Shown: positions 54,860 through 63,041 of the stretch, one piece after another
Layout of the letters: every line of letters starts with the position of its first letter
Position numbering within the stretch: the stretch's first letter is position 1
Assembly: GCA_030431055.1 (NCBI GenBank)
Contig: JAUIJA010000010.1
Span: 1 to 64,000, forward strand
Origin: Bacteroidia bacterium
Lineage (GTDB): Bacteria; Bacteroidota; Bacteroidia; Flavobacteriales; Flavobacteriaceae
Direction: 5' to 3'
DNA: 64,000 nucleotides
Translations under genes and position numbers: made by a program
The notes under the pieces: model-generated
Told to the model about the DNA's origin: nothing
What the model saw: only the letters and a program-made list of their open reading frames with translations
Databases searched by the model: none

Positions 54860-55927
54860 ATGGAAATTAAAACTTTAAAAAACATCGGCATTACTTTGTC
54901 GCCAACTTCAAAAATTAACGAAGTAGATTTTAACAATATATCTTTTGGCACAACTTTTACAGACCACATGCTGGTTTGTGAATTTGCAAATGGCGAATGG
55001 TTACAGCCTGAAATTACGCCTTATGCACCTTTTATGATGGATCCATCGGCAAAAGTTTTTCACTATGGTCAAGCTATTTTTGAAGGAATGAAAGCTTACA
55101 AAGATGAGCAAGACGATGTTTGGTTATTTCGTCCAGATGAAAACTATCATAGATTTAATAAAAGTGCTGCACGATTATGTATGCCAGAAGTTCCTGAAGA
55201 CATTTTCTTAGGTGGCTTAAAAAAACTATTGGAAATTGAGAAAAACTGGGTAAAAAAAGATAACGGAAGTTCGCTTTACATTCGTCCTTTTATGTTTGCT
55301 TCAGGAAAAGGTGTTGTTGCTGCTCCAGGACAATATTATAAATTCATGATAATTCTTTCGCCAGCTAAGGCTTACTATTCTGGTGAAGTTAAAGTACTAA
55401 TTGCAGAACATTACAGTAGAGCGGCAAATGGCGGAATTGGTGCTGCTAAAGCTGCTGGAAACTATGCTGCACAGTTTTATCCAACGAAATTGGCCAATGA
55501 AAAAGGTTACCAACAAGTAATTTGGACTGATGATGCTACGCATACCAAATTAGAAGAAGCAGGAACAATGAACCTTTTCTTTAGAATTAACGATACTTTA
55601 TATACTGCACCTACTAGCGAGCGTATTCTTGACGGAATTACACGTAAAAGTTTAATTGACTTAGCAAAACGCGAAAATATTAAAGTTGAAGTTCGTTCAG
55701 TTTTAGTAGATGAATTAATTGAAGCTTCTAAAAATGGAAGTTTGAAAGAAATTTTTGGAGCTGGAACTGCCGCAGTTGTTAACCCAATTGTAGGTTTTGG
55801 TTACAAAGATGAATATTATGAATTACCAAAACTTGACAACTCATTTGCGTTAGATTTAAAAGCAAAACTAACGAACATACAATACAAAAAAGCGGAAGAT
55901 ACTTTCGGCTGGACAGTTAAAGTTTAG
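54860..55927 (+). CDS. ilvE: Branched-chain amino acid aminotransferase
   Basis: A 355-residue class IV aminotransferase. It has FHYGQAIFEGMKAYK, the PLP Lys region GAAKAAGNYAAQFYPTK and LEEAGTMNLFF. Interconverts Leu, Ile and Val with their keto acids. Longer than E. coli IlvE, in line with the BCAT form found in many Bacteroidota. Own terminator downstream. Confidence 0.95.
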   Translation: MEIKTLKNIGITLSPTSKINEVDFNNISFGTTFTDHMLVCEFANGEWLQPEITPYAPFMMDPSAKVFHYGQAIFEGMKAYKDEQDDVWLFRPDENYHRFNKSAARLCMPEVPEDIFLGGLKKLLEIEKNWVKKDNGSSLYIRPFMFASGKGVVAAPGQYYKFMIILSPAKAYYSGEVKVLIAEHYSRAANGGIGAAKAAGNYAAQFYPTKLANEKGYQQVIWTDDATHTKLEEAGTMNLFFRINDTLYTAPTSERILDGITRKSLIDLAKRENIKVEVRSVLVDELIEASKNGSLKEIFGAGTAAVVNPIVGFGYKDEYYELPKLDNSFALDLKAKLTNIQYKKAEDTFGWTVKV

Positions 55928-55956
55928 TTTACAGTTTTAGTTACAGTAAACAGTTA

Positions 55957-55985
55957 AAAGGTTCCCAATTGGGAACCTTTTTTTG
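55957..55985 (+). terminator. Terminator of ilvE
   Basis: AAAAGGTTCCC-AATT-GGGAACCTTTTTTT. Confidence 0.8.
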
Positions 55986-56161
55986 TTATATTTTTTGTTA
56001 ACTATAAAATATGTTGTGAAAATTTATTAGATTTGAAAAGAATAAAACCTCACTTTTATGCGACCATTCATCCAATTTGGAATAAAAGTGGTAGAAAATA
56101 TTAGATTGTAGATAATTTTATAACAAACAAAACGCAAATTATTCATTTAAAACGTTCTCGC

Positions 56162-57781
56162 ATGAAACAAAAACTCAGGAAAATTAAAATCCTTTTTCTG
56201 CTCACAATTTTAAGTTTTGTGGGCTGTCAACCCGAAGAAGAAGTTGTCGAACAAAATAATTATCAAAATTCTTTCACAATTGAAAGAATTTCCGAAAATG
56301 AGTTTAAGAAAAAAGCTCCCAAAGCTTTCGGTAAAATGGAACTTCTTAAACAAAATTCTTCAAATAACACACATCAAAGAACAGTTAACATCAATAATGA
56401 GTTTAGTGTGGATACTGATGAAATTGTTCAAATAACAAAAGAAAATAAAGTTTCTTATACATTACCTATTTATAGAACTATCGAGAATGGATTAGTCGAA
56501 AATTTAGTTTTATCATTACAAAACGACAATTCTTTTTCTGCTAAAATTATTACTTATAATTTATCACAATCTGAAAAAGAACTTTTACAAAACGGTATAT
56601 TTGTTGATGTAAACAATAAAATGCAAGTACAAAATTTAGATAACGCTAATTCTATTGCTAGTGAGATTTTTGCTAGAAATTCATCGGATTGTTTTGAGGT
56701 ACAAACCGAATATGAAATGTGTTGTCATAATGTACACAGTACTTTAGATATTCAAAATGGTGAACGTTGCCAGTGCCCAAATCCTCCTACAGGATATACA
56801 TATACTATTACAGCAGTAACTTGTGAAGATGATAACGGTGGTGGTTCAAACCCTGTAGACTCAGATCCAACCGATTATACAGCGCCAGGTGATGACACTT
56901 CCTATGGTGGAGATGGAGATGGCTCAACTGGTTCCGGAACACCTAATGACGAAGAAAGTACTAATAACGAGAACGAGCCTGTTGATAATCTTGGTGAAGA
57001 AGATTTAACTTTACCTATTGTTAAAAATCCAACTCCTCCTACTCCTTGTGATGAATTGAATAAATTAACAAAAAATCCAAATTATCCTACTCATCCATTT
57101 ATGGATTCTAATGATAAAAGAATAAGAACTGCCATTATAAACATGAGTGATGAGTTATCTACTTCAAGTGAAGCAGGTTATGCTTTTTATAACCAAGGAA
57201 ATTATCCTGAATATGGACCTTACGCTAATTATACCCAACCTTCTGGTAATAATCATGTTTACTTTCCAAATAGGACATACCAATTTGGTACTATACATAC
57301 TCATCCTACTGTTGGTCATATTCCAATGTTTTCACATGATGATATTTATTCATTATTAAGTATAGCAGAATATTACAACTCTGGTCCTTTAGCAGTCTAT
57401 AATACTAGTGGAAACGATTTGTTTGTTTGCATAATGGTAGTGGAAATTGGCACATCAACATATACATATGCCATTAAAATTGATGACATTACTAAACTAC
57501 AAGCTTTAAATAACATACATCCAAATGGTAATGGAACAGATACGACTTGGGATGATTTTGGTGAGAATTTGAAAGAGTATTATGTAAATAGAGCTGATGG
57601 AGCCAATGGAAGTCCAAGTCAATATGAAAAAACATTTTTACAGTTTATACAAGATCAAGATTTAGGTGTATCTTTATATGAAATGGAACAAACGGGTTTT
57701 GGAACACCTAACGTACAAGAAAACTGGACAAAATTAGAATTAGACGGTAATGATCCACCAAAAGAAATACCTTGCAACTAA
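56162..57781 (+). CDS. Lipoprotein with C-terminal JAMM/MPN-like motif
   Basis: A 539-residue lipoprotein (MKQKLRKIKILFLLTILSFVGC). The N-terminal part (about 25-215) is a beta-rich domain with a Cys-rich patch (CFEVQTEYEMCCHN, CQCPNPP). A low-complexity linker rich in Gly, Asp, Ser, Thr, Pro and Glu spans about 225-290. The C-terminal domain has an upstream SEAGYAFY and then GTIHTHPTVGHIPMFSHDD (His379, His381), which fits the E...HxHP...SxxD pattern of JAB/MPN metallopeptidases. The spacing is one residue longer than the textbook JAMM motif. A surface peptidase or isopeptidase is possible; not shown. Confidence 0.55.
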   Translation: MKQKLRKIKILFLLTILSFVGCQPEEEVVEQNNYQNSFTIERISENEFKKKAPKAFGKMELLKQNSSNNTHQRTVNINNEFSVDTDEIVQITKENKVSYTLPIYRTIENGLVENLVLSLQNDNSFSAKIITYNLSQSEKELLQNGIFVDVNNKMQVQNLDNANSIASEIFARNSSDCFEVQTEYEMCCHNVHSTLDIQNGERCQCPNPPTGYTYTITAVTCEDDNGGGSNPVDSDPTDYTAPGDDTSYGGDGDGSTGSGTPNDEESTNNENEPVDNLGEEDLTLPIVKNPTPPTPCDELNKLTKNPNYPTHPFMDSNDKRIRTAIINMSDELSTSSEAGYAFYNQGNYPEYGPYANYTQPSGNNHVYFPNRTYQFGTIHTHPTVGHIPMFSHDDIYSLLSIAEYYNSGPLAVYNTSGNDLFVCIMVVEIGTSTYTYAIKIDDITKLQALNNIHPNGNGTDTTWDDFGENLKEYYVNRADGANGSPSQYEKTFLQFIQDQDLGVSLYEMEQTGFGTPNVQENWTKLELDGNDPPKEIPCN

Positions 57782-57794
57782 AAAAAATAAAATT

Positions 57795-58397
57795 ATGAAA
57801 AAAACACTTTTAATAATAATGTCTATTATATTTACAATTTCATGTAAAGGGCAAACAGTTTCTCTAACAACTCCTAGATATGAAGTGTCTCAAGGTGCTT
57901 ATTTTAAAGATTTAGACAATGATATGAATAAATTTGTAGGGACTTGGCAATATATTAATGGGAACCATACTTTAACAATAGTTCTTCAAAAGAAAACGTA
58001 TGTTTATAATGGGAAATATTATGAAGATTTACTTGTTGGAGAATACCGTTATGAAAGTAATGGAGTTGAAATAGTAAATACACTTTCTAATTTAATTAAT
58101 CCAGAGATTATAGGTAGAGAGCATGAAATTTCAGGAAGATTTATTCAACCTCATAATATGTATCCTATTTGTAATGATTGTTATCCAGATGAAAAGAGAT
58201 TTATGTTAAATTTTCATGATTCGGAGCGTAATTATTTATCATTATCAATGGTTTTACGATATCTACCTCAAAATACTGGAGAGCCAGAAAAGATGACAGC
58301 TACATTAATTTCAAATCATGGTGTTATGATACCAAATGAAAACTCACCTACAGAGCCTCGGATACCTTATGGGGAGTACTTAATGATTAAACAATAA
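57795..58397 (+). CDS. DUF6705-like lipoprotein
   Basis: Started at MKKTLLIIMSIIFTISC (57795), 200 residues. The lipocalin-like entry DMNKFVGTWQYINGNHTLTIVLQKK and NYLSLSMVLRYLP agree with the DUF6705 family of flavobacterial secreted proteins. Starts 13 bp after the JAMM-like lipoprotein, so the two are probably cotranscribed and may act together at the cell surface. Confidence 0.65.
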   Translation: MKKTLLIIMSIIFTISCKGQTVSLTTPRYEVSQGAYFKDLDNDMNKFVGTWQYINGNHTLTIVLQKKTYVYNGKYYEDLLVGEYRYESNGVEIVNTLSNLINPEIIGREHEISGRFIQPHNMYPICNDCYPDEKRFMLNFHDSERNYLSLSMVLRYLPQNTGEPEKMTATLISNHGVMIPNENSPTEPRIPYGEYLMIKQ

Positions 58398-58427
58398 AAA
58401 CTACTTGTAACACTGTATATATTCAAT

Positions 58428-58466
58428 AGCGACTTTTGTATCAACATAAAAGTCGCTTTGTTTTTG
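58428..58466 (+). terminator. Terminator after the lipoprotein pair
   Basis: AGCGACTTTT-gtatcaacat-AAAAGTCGCT followed by a T-rich tail. Confidence 0.65.
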
Positions 58467-58541
58467 TAAAGTTTTGTTTAAAAGGAAACTTTAGAAATGA
58501 TAAATTAAAAAAAACGAAAGTGTGCTCTATGATAAAAAACC

Positions 58542-58575
58542 AAAAAGCGCAAAAATTATTTTTGCGCTTTTTTTT
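58542..58575 (-). terminator. Terminator of the MazG-like gene
   Basis: AAAAAGCGCAAAAA-tta-TTTTTGCGCTTTTTTTT. It abuts the stop of the minus-strand gene and can act both ways. Confidence 0.7.
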
Positions 58576-58957
58576 ACTTCAAAATCTCTTCAAAATTCGG
58601 TTTAAAGTAATTTGGTCCTTTCATTACTTTGCCATCTTCGCGGTAAATAGGCTTTCCGTCTTGGCCTAGTTTACTCATATTTGAGCGTTGGATTTCATCA
58701 AAAACTTCTTCAATTTTGTATTGCATACCATGTTCTAAAATGGTTCCGCATAAAATATATAACATATCGCCCAATGCATCGGCAACTTCGGTTAAATCGT
58801 TATTTTTTGCCGCTTCTAAATATTCTTCGTTTTCCTCTTTCATTAAGTTAAAACGCAACATATTTATACGTTCGCCTAAATCGCCAACTGGTAAATGTTT
58901 TACGCCTAAACCAAACGATTCGTGAAATTGTTGTACGGCTTTTATTTGTTTCTCCAT
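58574..58957 (-). CDS. MazG-like nucleotide pyrophosphohydrolase
   Basis: A 127-residue single-domain all-alpha NTP-PPase. The metal-binding pattern is EENEEYLEAAKNNDLTEVADALGDMLYIL (EExxE and ExxD). It hydrolyses nucleotides to monophosphate and pyrophosphate, probably for pool cleaning. Shorter than E. coli MazG and closer to the dimeric MazG-like type. Confidence 0.88.
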   Translation of the reverse strand: MEKQIKAVQQFHESFGLGVKHLPVGDLGERINMLRFNLMKEENEEYLEAAKNNDLTEVADALGDMLYILCGTILEHGMQYKIEEVFDEIQRSNMSKLGQDGKPIYREDGKVMKGPNYFKPNFEEILK

Positions 58958-59006
58958 AATGCAAAATTTATTTATTTAAAAATACCGCAAATACATAAGC
59001 AATACT

Positions 59007-59014
59007 TACTTTTG
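59007..59014 (+). promoter_or_regulatory. -7 box of the 62-aa membrane gene
   Basis: TACTTTTG, an exact match, 16 bp before the ATG. Confidence 0.5.
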
Positions 59015-59030
59015 TAAAAAATTTATCACT

Positions 59031-59219
59031 ATGTTTTCAACAGGTCAATTATACTTTACGCTTTTCTTTGTAGTAGCTTTTATTGCTACGATGATTGTAG
59101 TTTATAGAAAAGATTTAAAGGAAATGAAAACACAATATAAAGGAACGTATTGGATATTAATAGGTTTCATCACTTTTATTCTTTTACTTATGGTGATAAA
59201 AACTTTCTTGAAAGATTAA
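59031..59219 (+). CDS. Small two-helix membrane protein, 62 aa
   Basis: Two transmembrane helices (YFTLFFVVAFIATMIVVY and YWILIGFITFILLLMVIKTF) join through a charged loop (RKDLKEMKTQYKG). There is no known function. Its promoter box supports expression. It is directly followed by the 105-bp repeat. Confidence 0.65.
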   Translation: MFSTGQLYFTLFFVVAFIATMIVVYRKDLKEMKTQYKGTYWILIGFITFILLLMVIKTFLKD

Positions 59220-59225
59220 TTCAAT

Positions 59226-59330
59226 CGTCAGTTCGAGTGAAATTCTGTAAGAATTTTATAACGAGAACTTATTAAATATTAAATTTTCCTTGTTCTCGAT
59301 ATATTTTTATAAAAATTACTCGAACTGACG
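59226..59330. repeat. Palindromic repeat of about 105 bp (copy 2)
   Basis: Perfect 13-bp terminal inverted repeats CGTCAGTTCGAGT/ACTCGAACTGACG. Strong similarity to the copy at 53544. It ends some 30 bp before the broken start of the next gene. No clear target-site duplication. Confidence 0.85.
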
Positions 59331-59360
59331 GAAAATAAAGTTTAACGATCAAATAAAAAT

Positions 59361-60377
59361 AAAATTGCCAAATATTTATTCTTACTTTTTGTATTACTAG
59401 CATTTGCTTTATTCGTTTTTATTTCCACACAACCCAATTCATTTTCTGTTTCAGAAACTCAAACTATAAACGCAAAAAAAGAGCAGCTATTCAGTTACGT
59501 TAACGATTTAAGTTCATGGAAAAATTGGTGGATTCCATTTTCTGGAGATAAAGAAAATATTAAAGCAGATAGTTTAAAAGTTGAGTATAGCAATAATATT
59601 CTTGAGAGAAAAAACAGTTTTGCTCAAGATTCTATTCACTTTACTATTACTGATAGCGATTTTAAAGGTAATAGTTCGTTAATTTTTACTTCTTTAGACG
59701 AAAACAAGTCTGAAATTATATGGAATATTACAGGCGAAATGTCTTTTAAAACAAAGTTTATTGCTTTTTTTAGAGGTGGAATGCAGAATATTCTAGATGA
59801 TGTTTTACAAGAATCGATGGAAAACATTAATAGCGAAATAAAATCTAACTTTGATGTGTTTTCCATTGCAATAAACGGATTTGAAACTAAAAGCGGAACC
59901 AACTACATTGCTATTAAAGATTCGATTATTACAAAAGATTTTGATGTAAAACGAAACCAGAATTTTAAAAAGTTGGGCGAATTTATCACTAGAGAAAATA
60001 TAACAGTAAACGGAAATCCGTTTGTGATTTTTAAACCCGATTCTACTAAATTTTTAAGTTGTATTCCAATTGCGACTGATTTAGCAACTTTAATTACTGA
60101 TTCTACGATTGTAAAAGGTAATTTCGAACCGTATTTAGCGTTAAAAACAACTTTAAAAGGAAATTATACAAATAGAAATAAAACTTGGAACGAAGCAAAA
60201 GAAGCTATAAAGAAAAGCAACTACAAAGAAAACAAAGTAGGTTTATTTATTGAAGTCTACAAAAATGAAAGTAAAAAATCGCCTTCAAAAAATGTAACTG
60301 AAATTTATATTCCTGTGATTGTAAACCAATCTAAAAAAGATTCGATACAAACTGAAAAAACTAAAGATTCTATATAA
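59361..60377 (+). pseudogene. SRPBCC (polyketide cyclase-like) membrane-anchored gene with lost start codon
   Basis: The track shows only 59739-60377, but the same frame is open from 59347 and encodes an N-terminal helix KIAKYLFLLFVLLAFALFVF and the SRPBCC opening FSYVNDLSSWKNWW. In full it has about 339 residues and normal SRPBCC/GyrI-like architecture. No in-frame ATG exists at the expected place: the DNA reads ATAAAATTGCC where ATGAAAATTGCC is expected, as if one G were deleted. It may be a pseudogene, may use ATT, or may be a sequence error. Confidence 0.6.
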
Positions 60378-60379
60378 CA

Positions 60380-60408
60380 AAAAAGCCGCTCTAATGAGCG
60401 ACTTTTTT
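60380..60408 (+). terminator. Terminator after the SRPBCC gene
   Basis: AAAAAAGCCGCTC-taat-GAGCGACTTTTTT. Confidence 0.75.
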
Positions 60409-60411
60409 GTT

Positions 60412-60520
60412 TGTCAATCTGAATTTATTTAGCTTCGCTGAATCTTCGATTTCAGATTCTATTTATTAGATTCCGACACGAGCGAAGCGAACTGACGAAG
60501 TAAACAAGTTCGGAATGACA
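60412..60520. repeat. Palindromic repeat of about 109 bp, second family
   Basis: Ends TGTCAATCTGAA and TTCGGAATGACA are inverted. The interior has AGCTTCGCTGAATC and GAGCGAAGCGAACTGACGAAG. Similar in length and GTCA ends to the 53544/59226 family but different inside. Confidence 0.65.
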
Positions 60521-60539
60521 TGAATCTTTTTTGAAGTTT

Positions 60540-61265
60540 TTATTTCACTTTTCTTTCTAAAATATCCATAATTACCGTTTCGGCTGCTTGTAAACCAAAA
60601 GCAGCTGGAATCCAACTATTTGTTCCGTAGAATGATTTTTTAAAATTAGTTCCATCAGTTAATTTCACACTTTCAGTATCTGGACGTTCATCAGAATAAA
60701 CAACCTTTACACCTTTTGAAATTCCTTCTTTTTTCAATCTTTTACGAACGTTTTTCGCTAACGGACAATAATCGGTTTTGCTAATATCACGAACTTTAAT
60801 TCGAGATGCTAAGAACTTTCCTCCTGCTCCCATATTACTTATAATACGAACTTTTTTACGTTTCGCAGCCATAATTAAGTTCAGCTTTGGCGTAACACTA
60901 TCAATACAATCCAAAACGTAATCGAAATCTTGTGTAACTAATTCAAAAGCTCTTTCAGGCGATAAAAACTCTTGAATTCGTGTTAATTGTAACTCCGGAT
61001 TTATATCTTGTAAACGATCACCTACAACGGTAACTTTTGGTTGGTCAACTGTTGAATGTAACGCTGGTAATTGTCGGTTCACGTTAGTAATATCAACCGT
61101 ATCGCCATCAACAATGGTCATTTTTCCCACACCTGCTCGTGCTAAAAATTCAGCTGCAAAACTTCCTACGCCACCTAATCCTACAACCATTACGTTTGCA
61201 TTAGTTAATTTTTCTAATCCTTCTGGTCTAAACAACAATTCTGCTCTTTCTTGCCACTTTGCCAT
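60540..61265 (-). CDS. tcdA: tRNA threonylcarbamoyladenosine dehydratase (TcdA)
   Basis: A 241-residue ThiF/E1-like enzyme that turns t6A37 into its cyclic form. Glycine-rich ATP loop VVGLGGVGSFAAEFLARAG, VDGDTVDITNVNRQ, and the SNMGAGGK region. The starting AKWQERAELLFRPEGLEKL is typical. Monocistronic or ahead of no other gene; it follows the tatD gene on the minus strand. Confidence 0.9.
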   Translation of the reverse strand: MAKWQERAELLFRPEGLEKLTNANVMVVGLGGVGSFAAEFLARAGVGKMTIVDGDTVDITNVNRQLPALHSTVDQPKVTVVGDRLQDINPELQLTRIQEFLSPERAFELVTQDFDYVLDCIDSVTPKLNLIMAAKRKKVRIISNMGAGGKFLASRIKVRDISKTDYCPLAKNVRKRLKKEGISKGVKVVYSDERPDTESVKLTDGTNFKKSFYGTNSWIPAAFGLQAAETVIMDILERKVK

Positions 61266-61302
61266 TTTTTTTAATTGTTTATTTGTTTTTTGTTTTATTG
61301 GG

Positions 61303-61956
61303 TTATTTGTTCAAATTGAAAACTTTAGAAAAATTAGTAAAAACTTGATGTTTTATTTCTTCCAAAGTTATTTGTTTATAATTTGCTGCTTTTTGATAGA
61401 CTTCTGTAATACTTTCTTCAATTGTATCGGTTTCTAAAAACAGTAAATCATTAGGCACAAATTTAAAAACCTTTTCTAAATCTGGATTACGCAATAAATA
61501 TTTTCCAAAAGAAAGATAAAATCCGTTATCCAAAAGACTTTTGGCTACTTGTTCATTTTTAGAAAATCCGTGAATAATCATAGGATTATCAATATTCATT
61601 TCTTTTTTAATTCCAATCACTTCTTGATACGCCGCAACACAATGTAAAATAATTGGTTTAGTAGTTTGTTGTACCAATTCTAGTTGTTGTTGGAAAACTT
61701 CTGTTTGAATTTGTAACGGAATTTCAATTCGCTTATCCAAACCACATTCGCCTAATGCCAAGCAATTTTCAGTTTTTAGCTTTTCGGATATTAACTTTAA
61801 ATCATCTTGTAAACGTTCTTGATTGATATACCAAGGGTGAATTCCAATAGAATACTGAGGAATTTCAGTTGAAAATTCCCAAGGATATTGGTTTACAACT
61901 TCTAAAATTTCTTCAGAATTTGAAAAATGATGTGTATGTAGATTGATAAATTGCAT
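61303..61956 (-). CDS. TatD family hydrolase
   Basis: A 217-residue TIM-barrel metal hydrolase with FINLHTHH (HxH metal site), LGECGLDK, PIILHCVAAYQEV and FLETDTIEES. It is short compared with the 250-260 residues of TatD, which is usual for this Bacteroidota subgroup. Nuclease activity is a family property. Overlaps the DUF1684 gene by one base. Confidence 0.88.
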   Translation of the reverse strand: MQFINLHTHHFSNSEEILEVVNQYPWEFSTEIPQYSIGIHPWYINQERLQDDLKLISEKLKTENCLALGECGLDKRIEIPLQIQTEVFQQQLELVQQTTKPIILHCVAAYQEVIGIKKEMNIDNPMIIHGFSKNEQVAKSLLDNGFYLSFGKYLLRNPDLEKVFKFVPNDLLFLETDTIEESITEVYQKAANYKQITLEEIKHQVFTNFSKVFNLNK

Positions 61957-62549
61957 TAATCGTGAAACCTTTTAACGCCAGCTTTAATCTCAATATCCAA
62001 ATCATTCTCTAACGGAACAATCGGACACGAATATTTGTAATTGTAAGCACAATATGGATTATAGGCTTTATTAAAATTTATAATTACCGTTTTAGATTTT
62101 GGAATTCGCATATCGAGATAACGTCCGCCTATGTACGTTTCCTTTCCGTTAGTTTTATCAGAAAAAGGTAAAAACAAGTAATCTTTAAATCCGGGTTTTC
62201 TCGATAATTCTATATTTTGATACACATTCAATTTGAATGGCTTTCCATCAATTTCAAAATGCAATTCGCCATACTTTTTATACATCGGCGTTCGTGAAGT
62301 TGACGTTTTCATTTTAAAAACCTTTTCTTTCTTCGTTCTCACAAAAGTAGCTTCAACAATATATTTTTTAGAAATTGGGTAAAAATCTAAAGCTTCAAAA
62401 TGTGCTAAATCTTCTTCAAGTAAAGGTGAATGTTCAGCATCTTTATATTCTGAGTTTAATTTCAGTTGAAATTCTTCTGCTTGTTTTACTTGATTTTCTT
62501 GTCCGAAAGTGAAAATTGAAAACAATACAACAACTAAATATTTATACAT
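61956..62549 (-). CDS. DUF1684 domain protein, exported
   Basis: A 197-residue protein with a signal peptide (MYKYLVVVLFSIFTFGQ). The DUF1684 region has DFYPISKKYIVEATFVRT, FLPFSDKTNGKETYIGGRYLD and the C-terminal FNKAYNPYCAYNYKYSCP. Its function is unknown. Upstream of tatD with a one-base overlap, so cotranslated. Confidence 0.85.
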   Translation of the reverse strand: MYKYLVVVLFSIFTFGQENQVKQAEEFQLKLNSEYKDAEHSPLLEEDLAHFEALDFYPISKKYIVEATFVRTKKEKVFKMKTSTSRTPMYKKYGELHFEIDGKPFKLNVYQNIELSRKPGFKDYLFLPFSDKTNGKETYIGGRYLDMRIPKSKTVIINFNKAYNPYCAYNYKYSCPIVPLENDLDIEIKAGVKRFHD

Positions 62550-62586
62550 TTTAATTTTTTGGTAAAAATAAGAAATCCTAATCTAA

Positions 62587-62642
62587 AACTTAAAATTTAG
62601 TTAAATAACTATTTTTATAGTTGGATAACTAAAAATATAGTT
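62587..62642. promoter_or_regulatory. Three BlaI-type operators spaced 20 bp apart
   Basis: Three 16-mers start at 62587, 62607 and 62627: AACTTAAAATTTAGTT, AACTATTTTTATAGTT and AACTAAAAATATAGTT. All share AACT...AGTT inverted ends. The exact 20-bp period is close to two helical turns, so repressor dimers could sit on one face. They overlap the blaI promoter. Confidence 0.75.
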
Positions 62643-62651
62643 GTAAGTTTG
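62621..62651 (+). promoter_or_regulatory. blaI promoter
   Basis: TTG (62621-62623), a 20-bp spacer and TAAGTTTG (62644-62651), exact for TAnnTTTG. The second and third operators cover the -33 and spacer region. Confidence 0.7.
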
Positions 62652-62680
62652 GTTTATCAATCGGATATACAAGTAATACT

Positions 62681-63040
62681 ATGCAAAAACTCACCAATAA
62701 AGAAGAAGAAATAATGCACATTTTATGGACGCTTAAAAAAGCGTTTGTAAAAGATGTTTTAGCTGAAATTACTGAAGACAAACCACATTATAATACACTT
62801 TCTACCATTATAAGAAACTTGGAAGAAAAAGGTTACGTTAGTCACAATGCTTACGGAAACACACATCAATACTTTCCAATTGTAAGTAAAGAAGATTATC
62901 GTAAAGGATTTATGAATACAGCGATTTCAAACTATTTTAATAATTCGTATAAAAATTTAGTTTCATTTTTTGCTGAAGAAGAAAAAATTTCGGCAGATGA
63001 ACTTCGTGAAATTTTAGATATAATCGAAAAGAAAAAATAA
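62681..63040 (+). CDS. blaI: BlaI/MecI/CopY family repressor
   Basis: A 119-residue winged-HTH repressor: LTNKEEEIMHILWTLKKAFVKDVL, then NTLSTIIRNLEEKGYVSHNAYG. The C-terminal helices mediate dimerisation. In beta-lactamase systems it is cleaved after the sensor protease is activated. It is 1 bp from the M56 gene, and tandem operators precede it. Confidence 0.93.
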   Translation: MQKLTNKEEEIMHILWTLKKAFVKDVLAEITEDKPHYNTLSTIIRNLEEKGYVSHNAYGNTHQYFPIVSKEDYRKGFMNTAISNYFNNSYKNLVSFFAEEEKISADELREILDIIEKKK

Positions 63041-63041
63041 T

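Noticed and set aside
58436-58669. 77-aa plus-strand ORF
   Set aside because: It spans two terminator hairpins and the 3' end of the MazG-like gene and has no protein-like composition.
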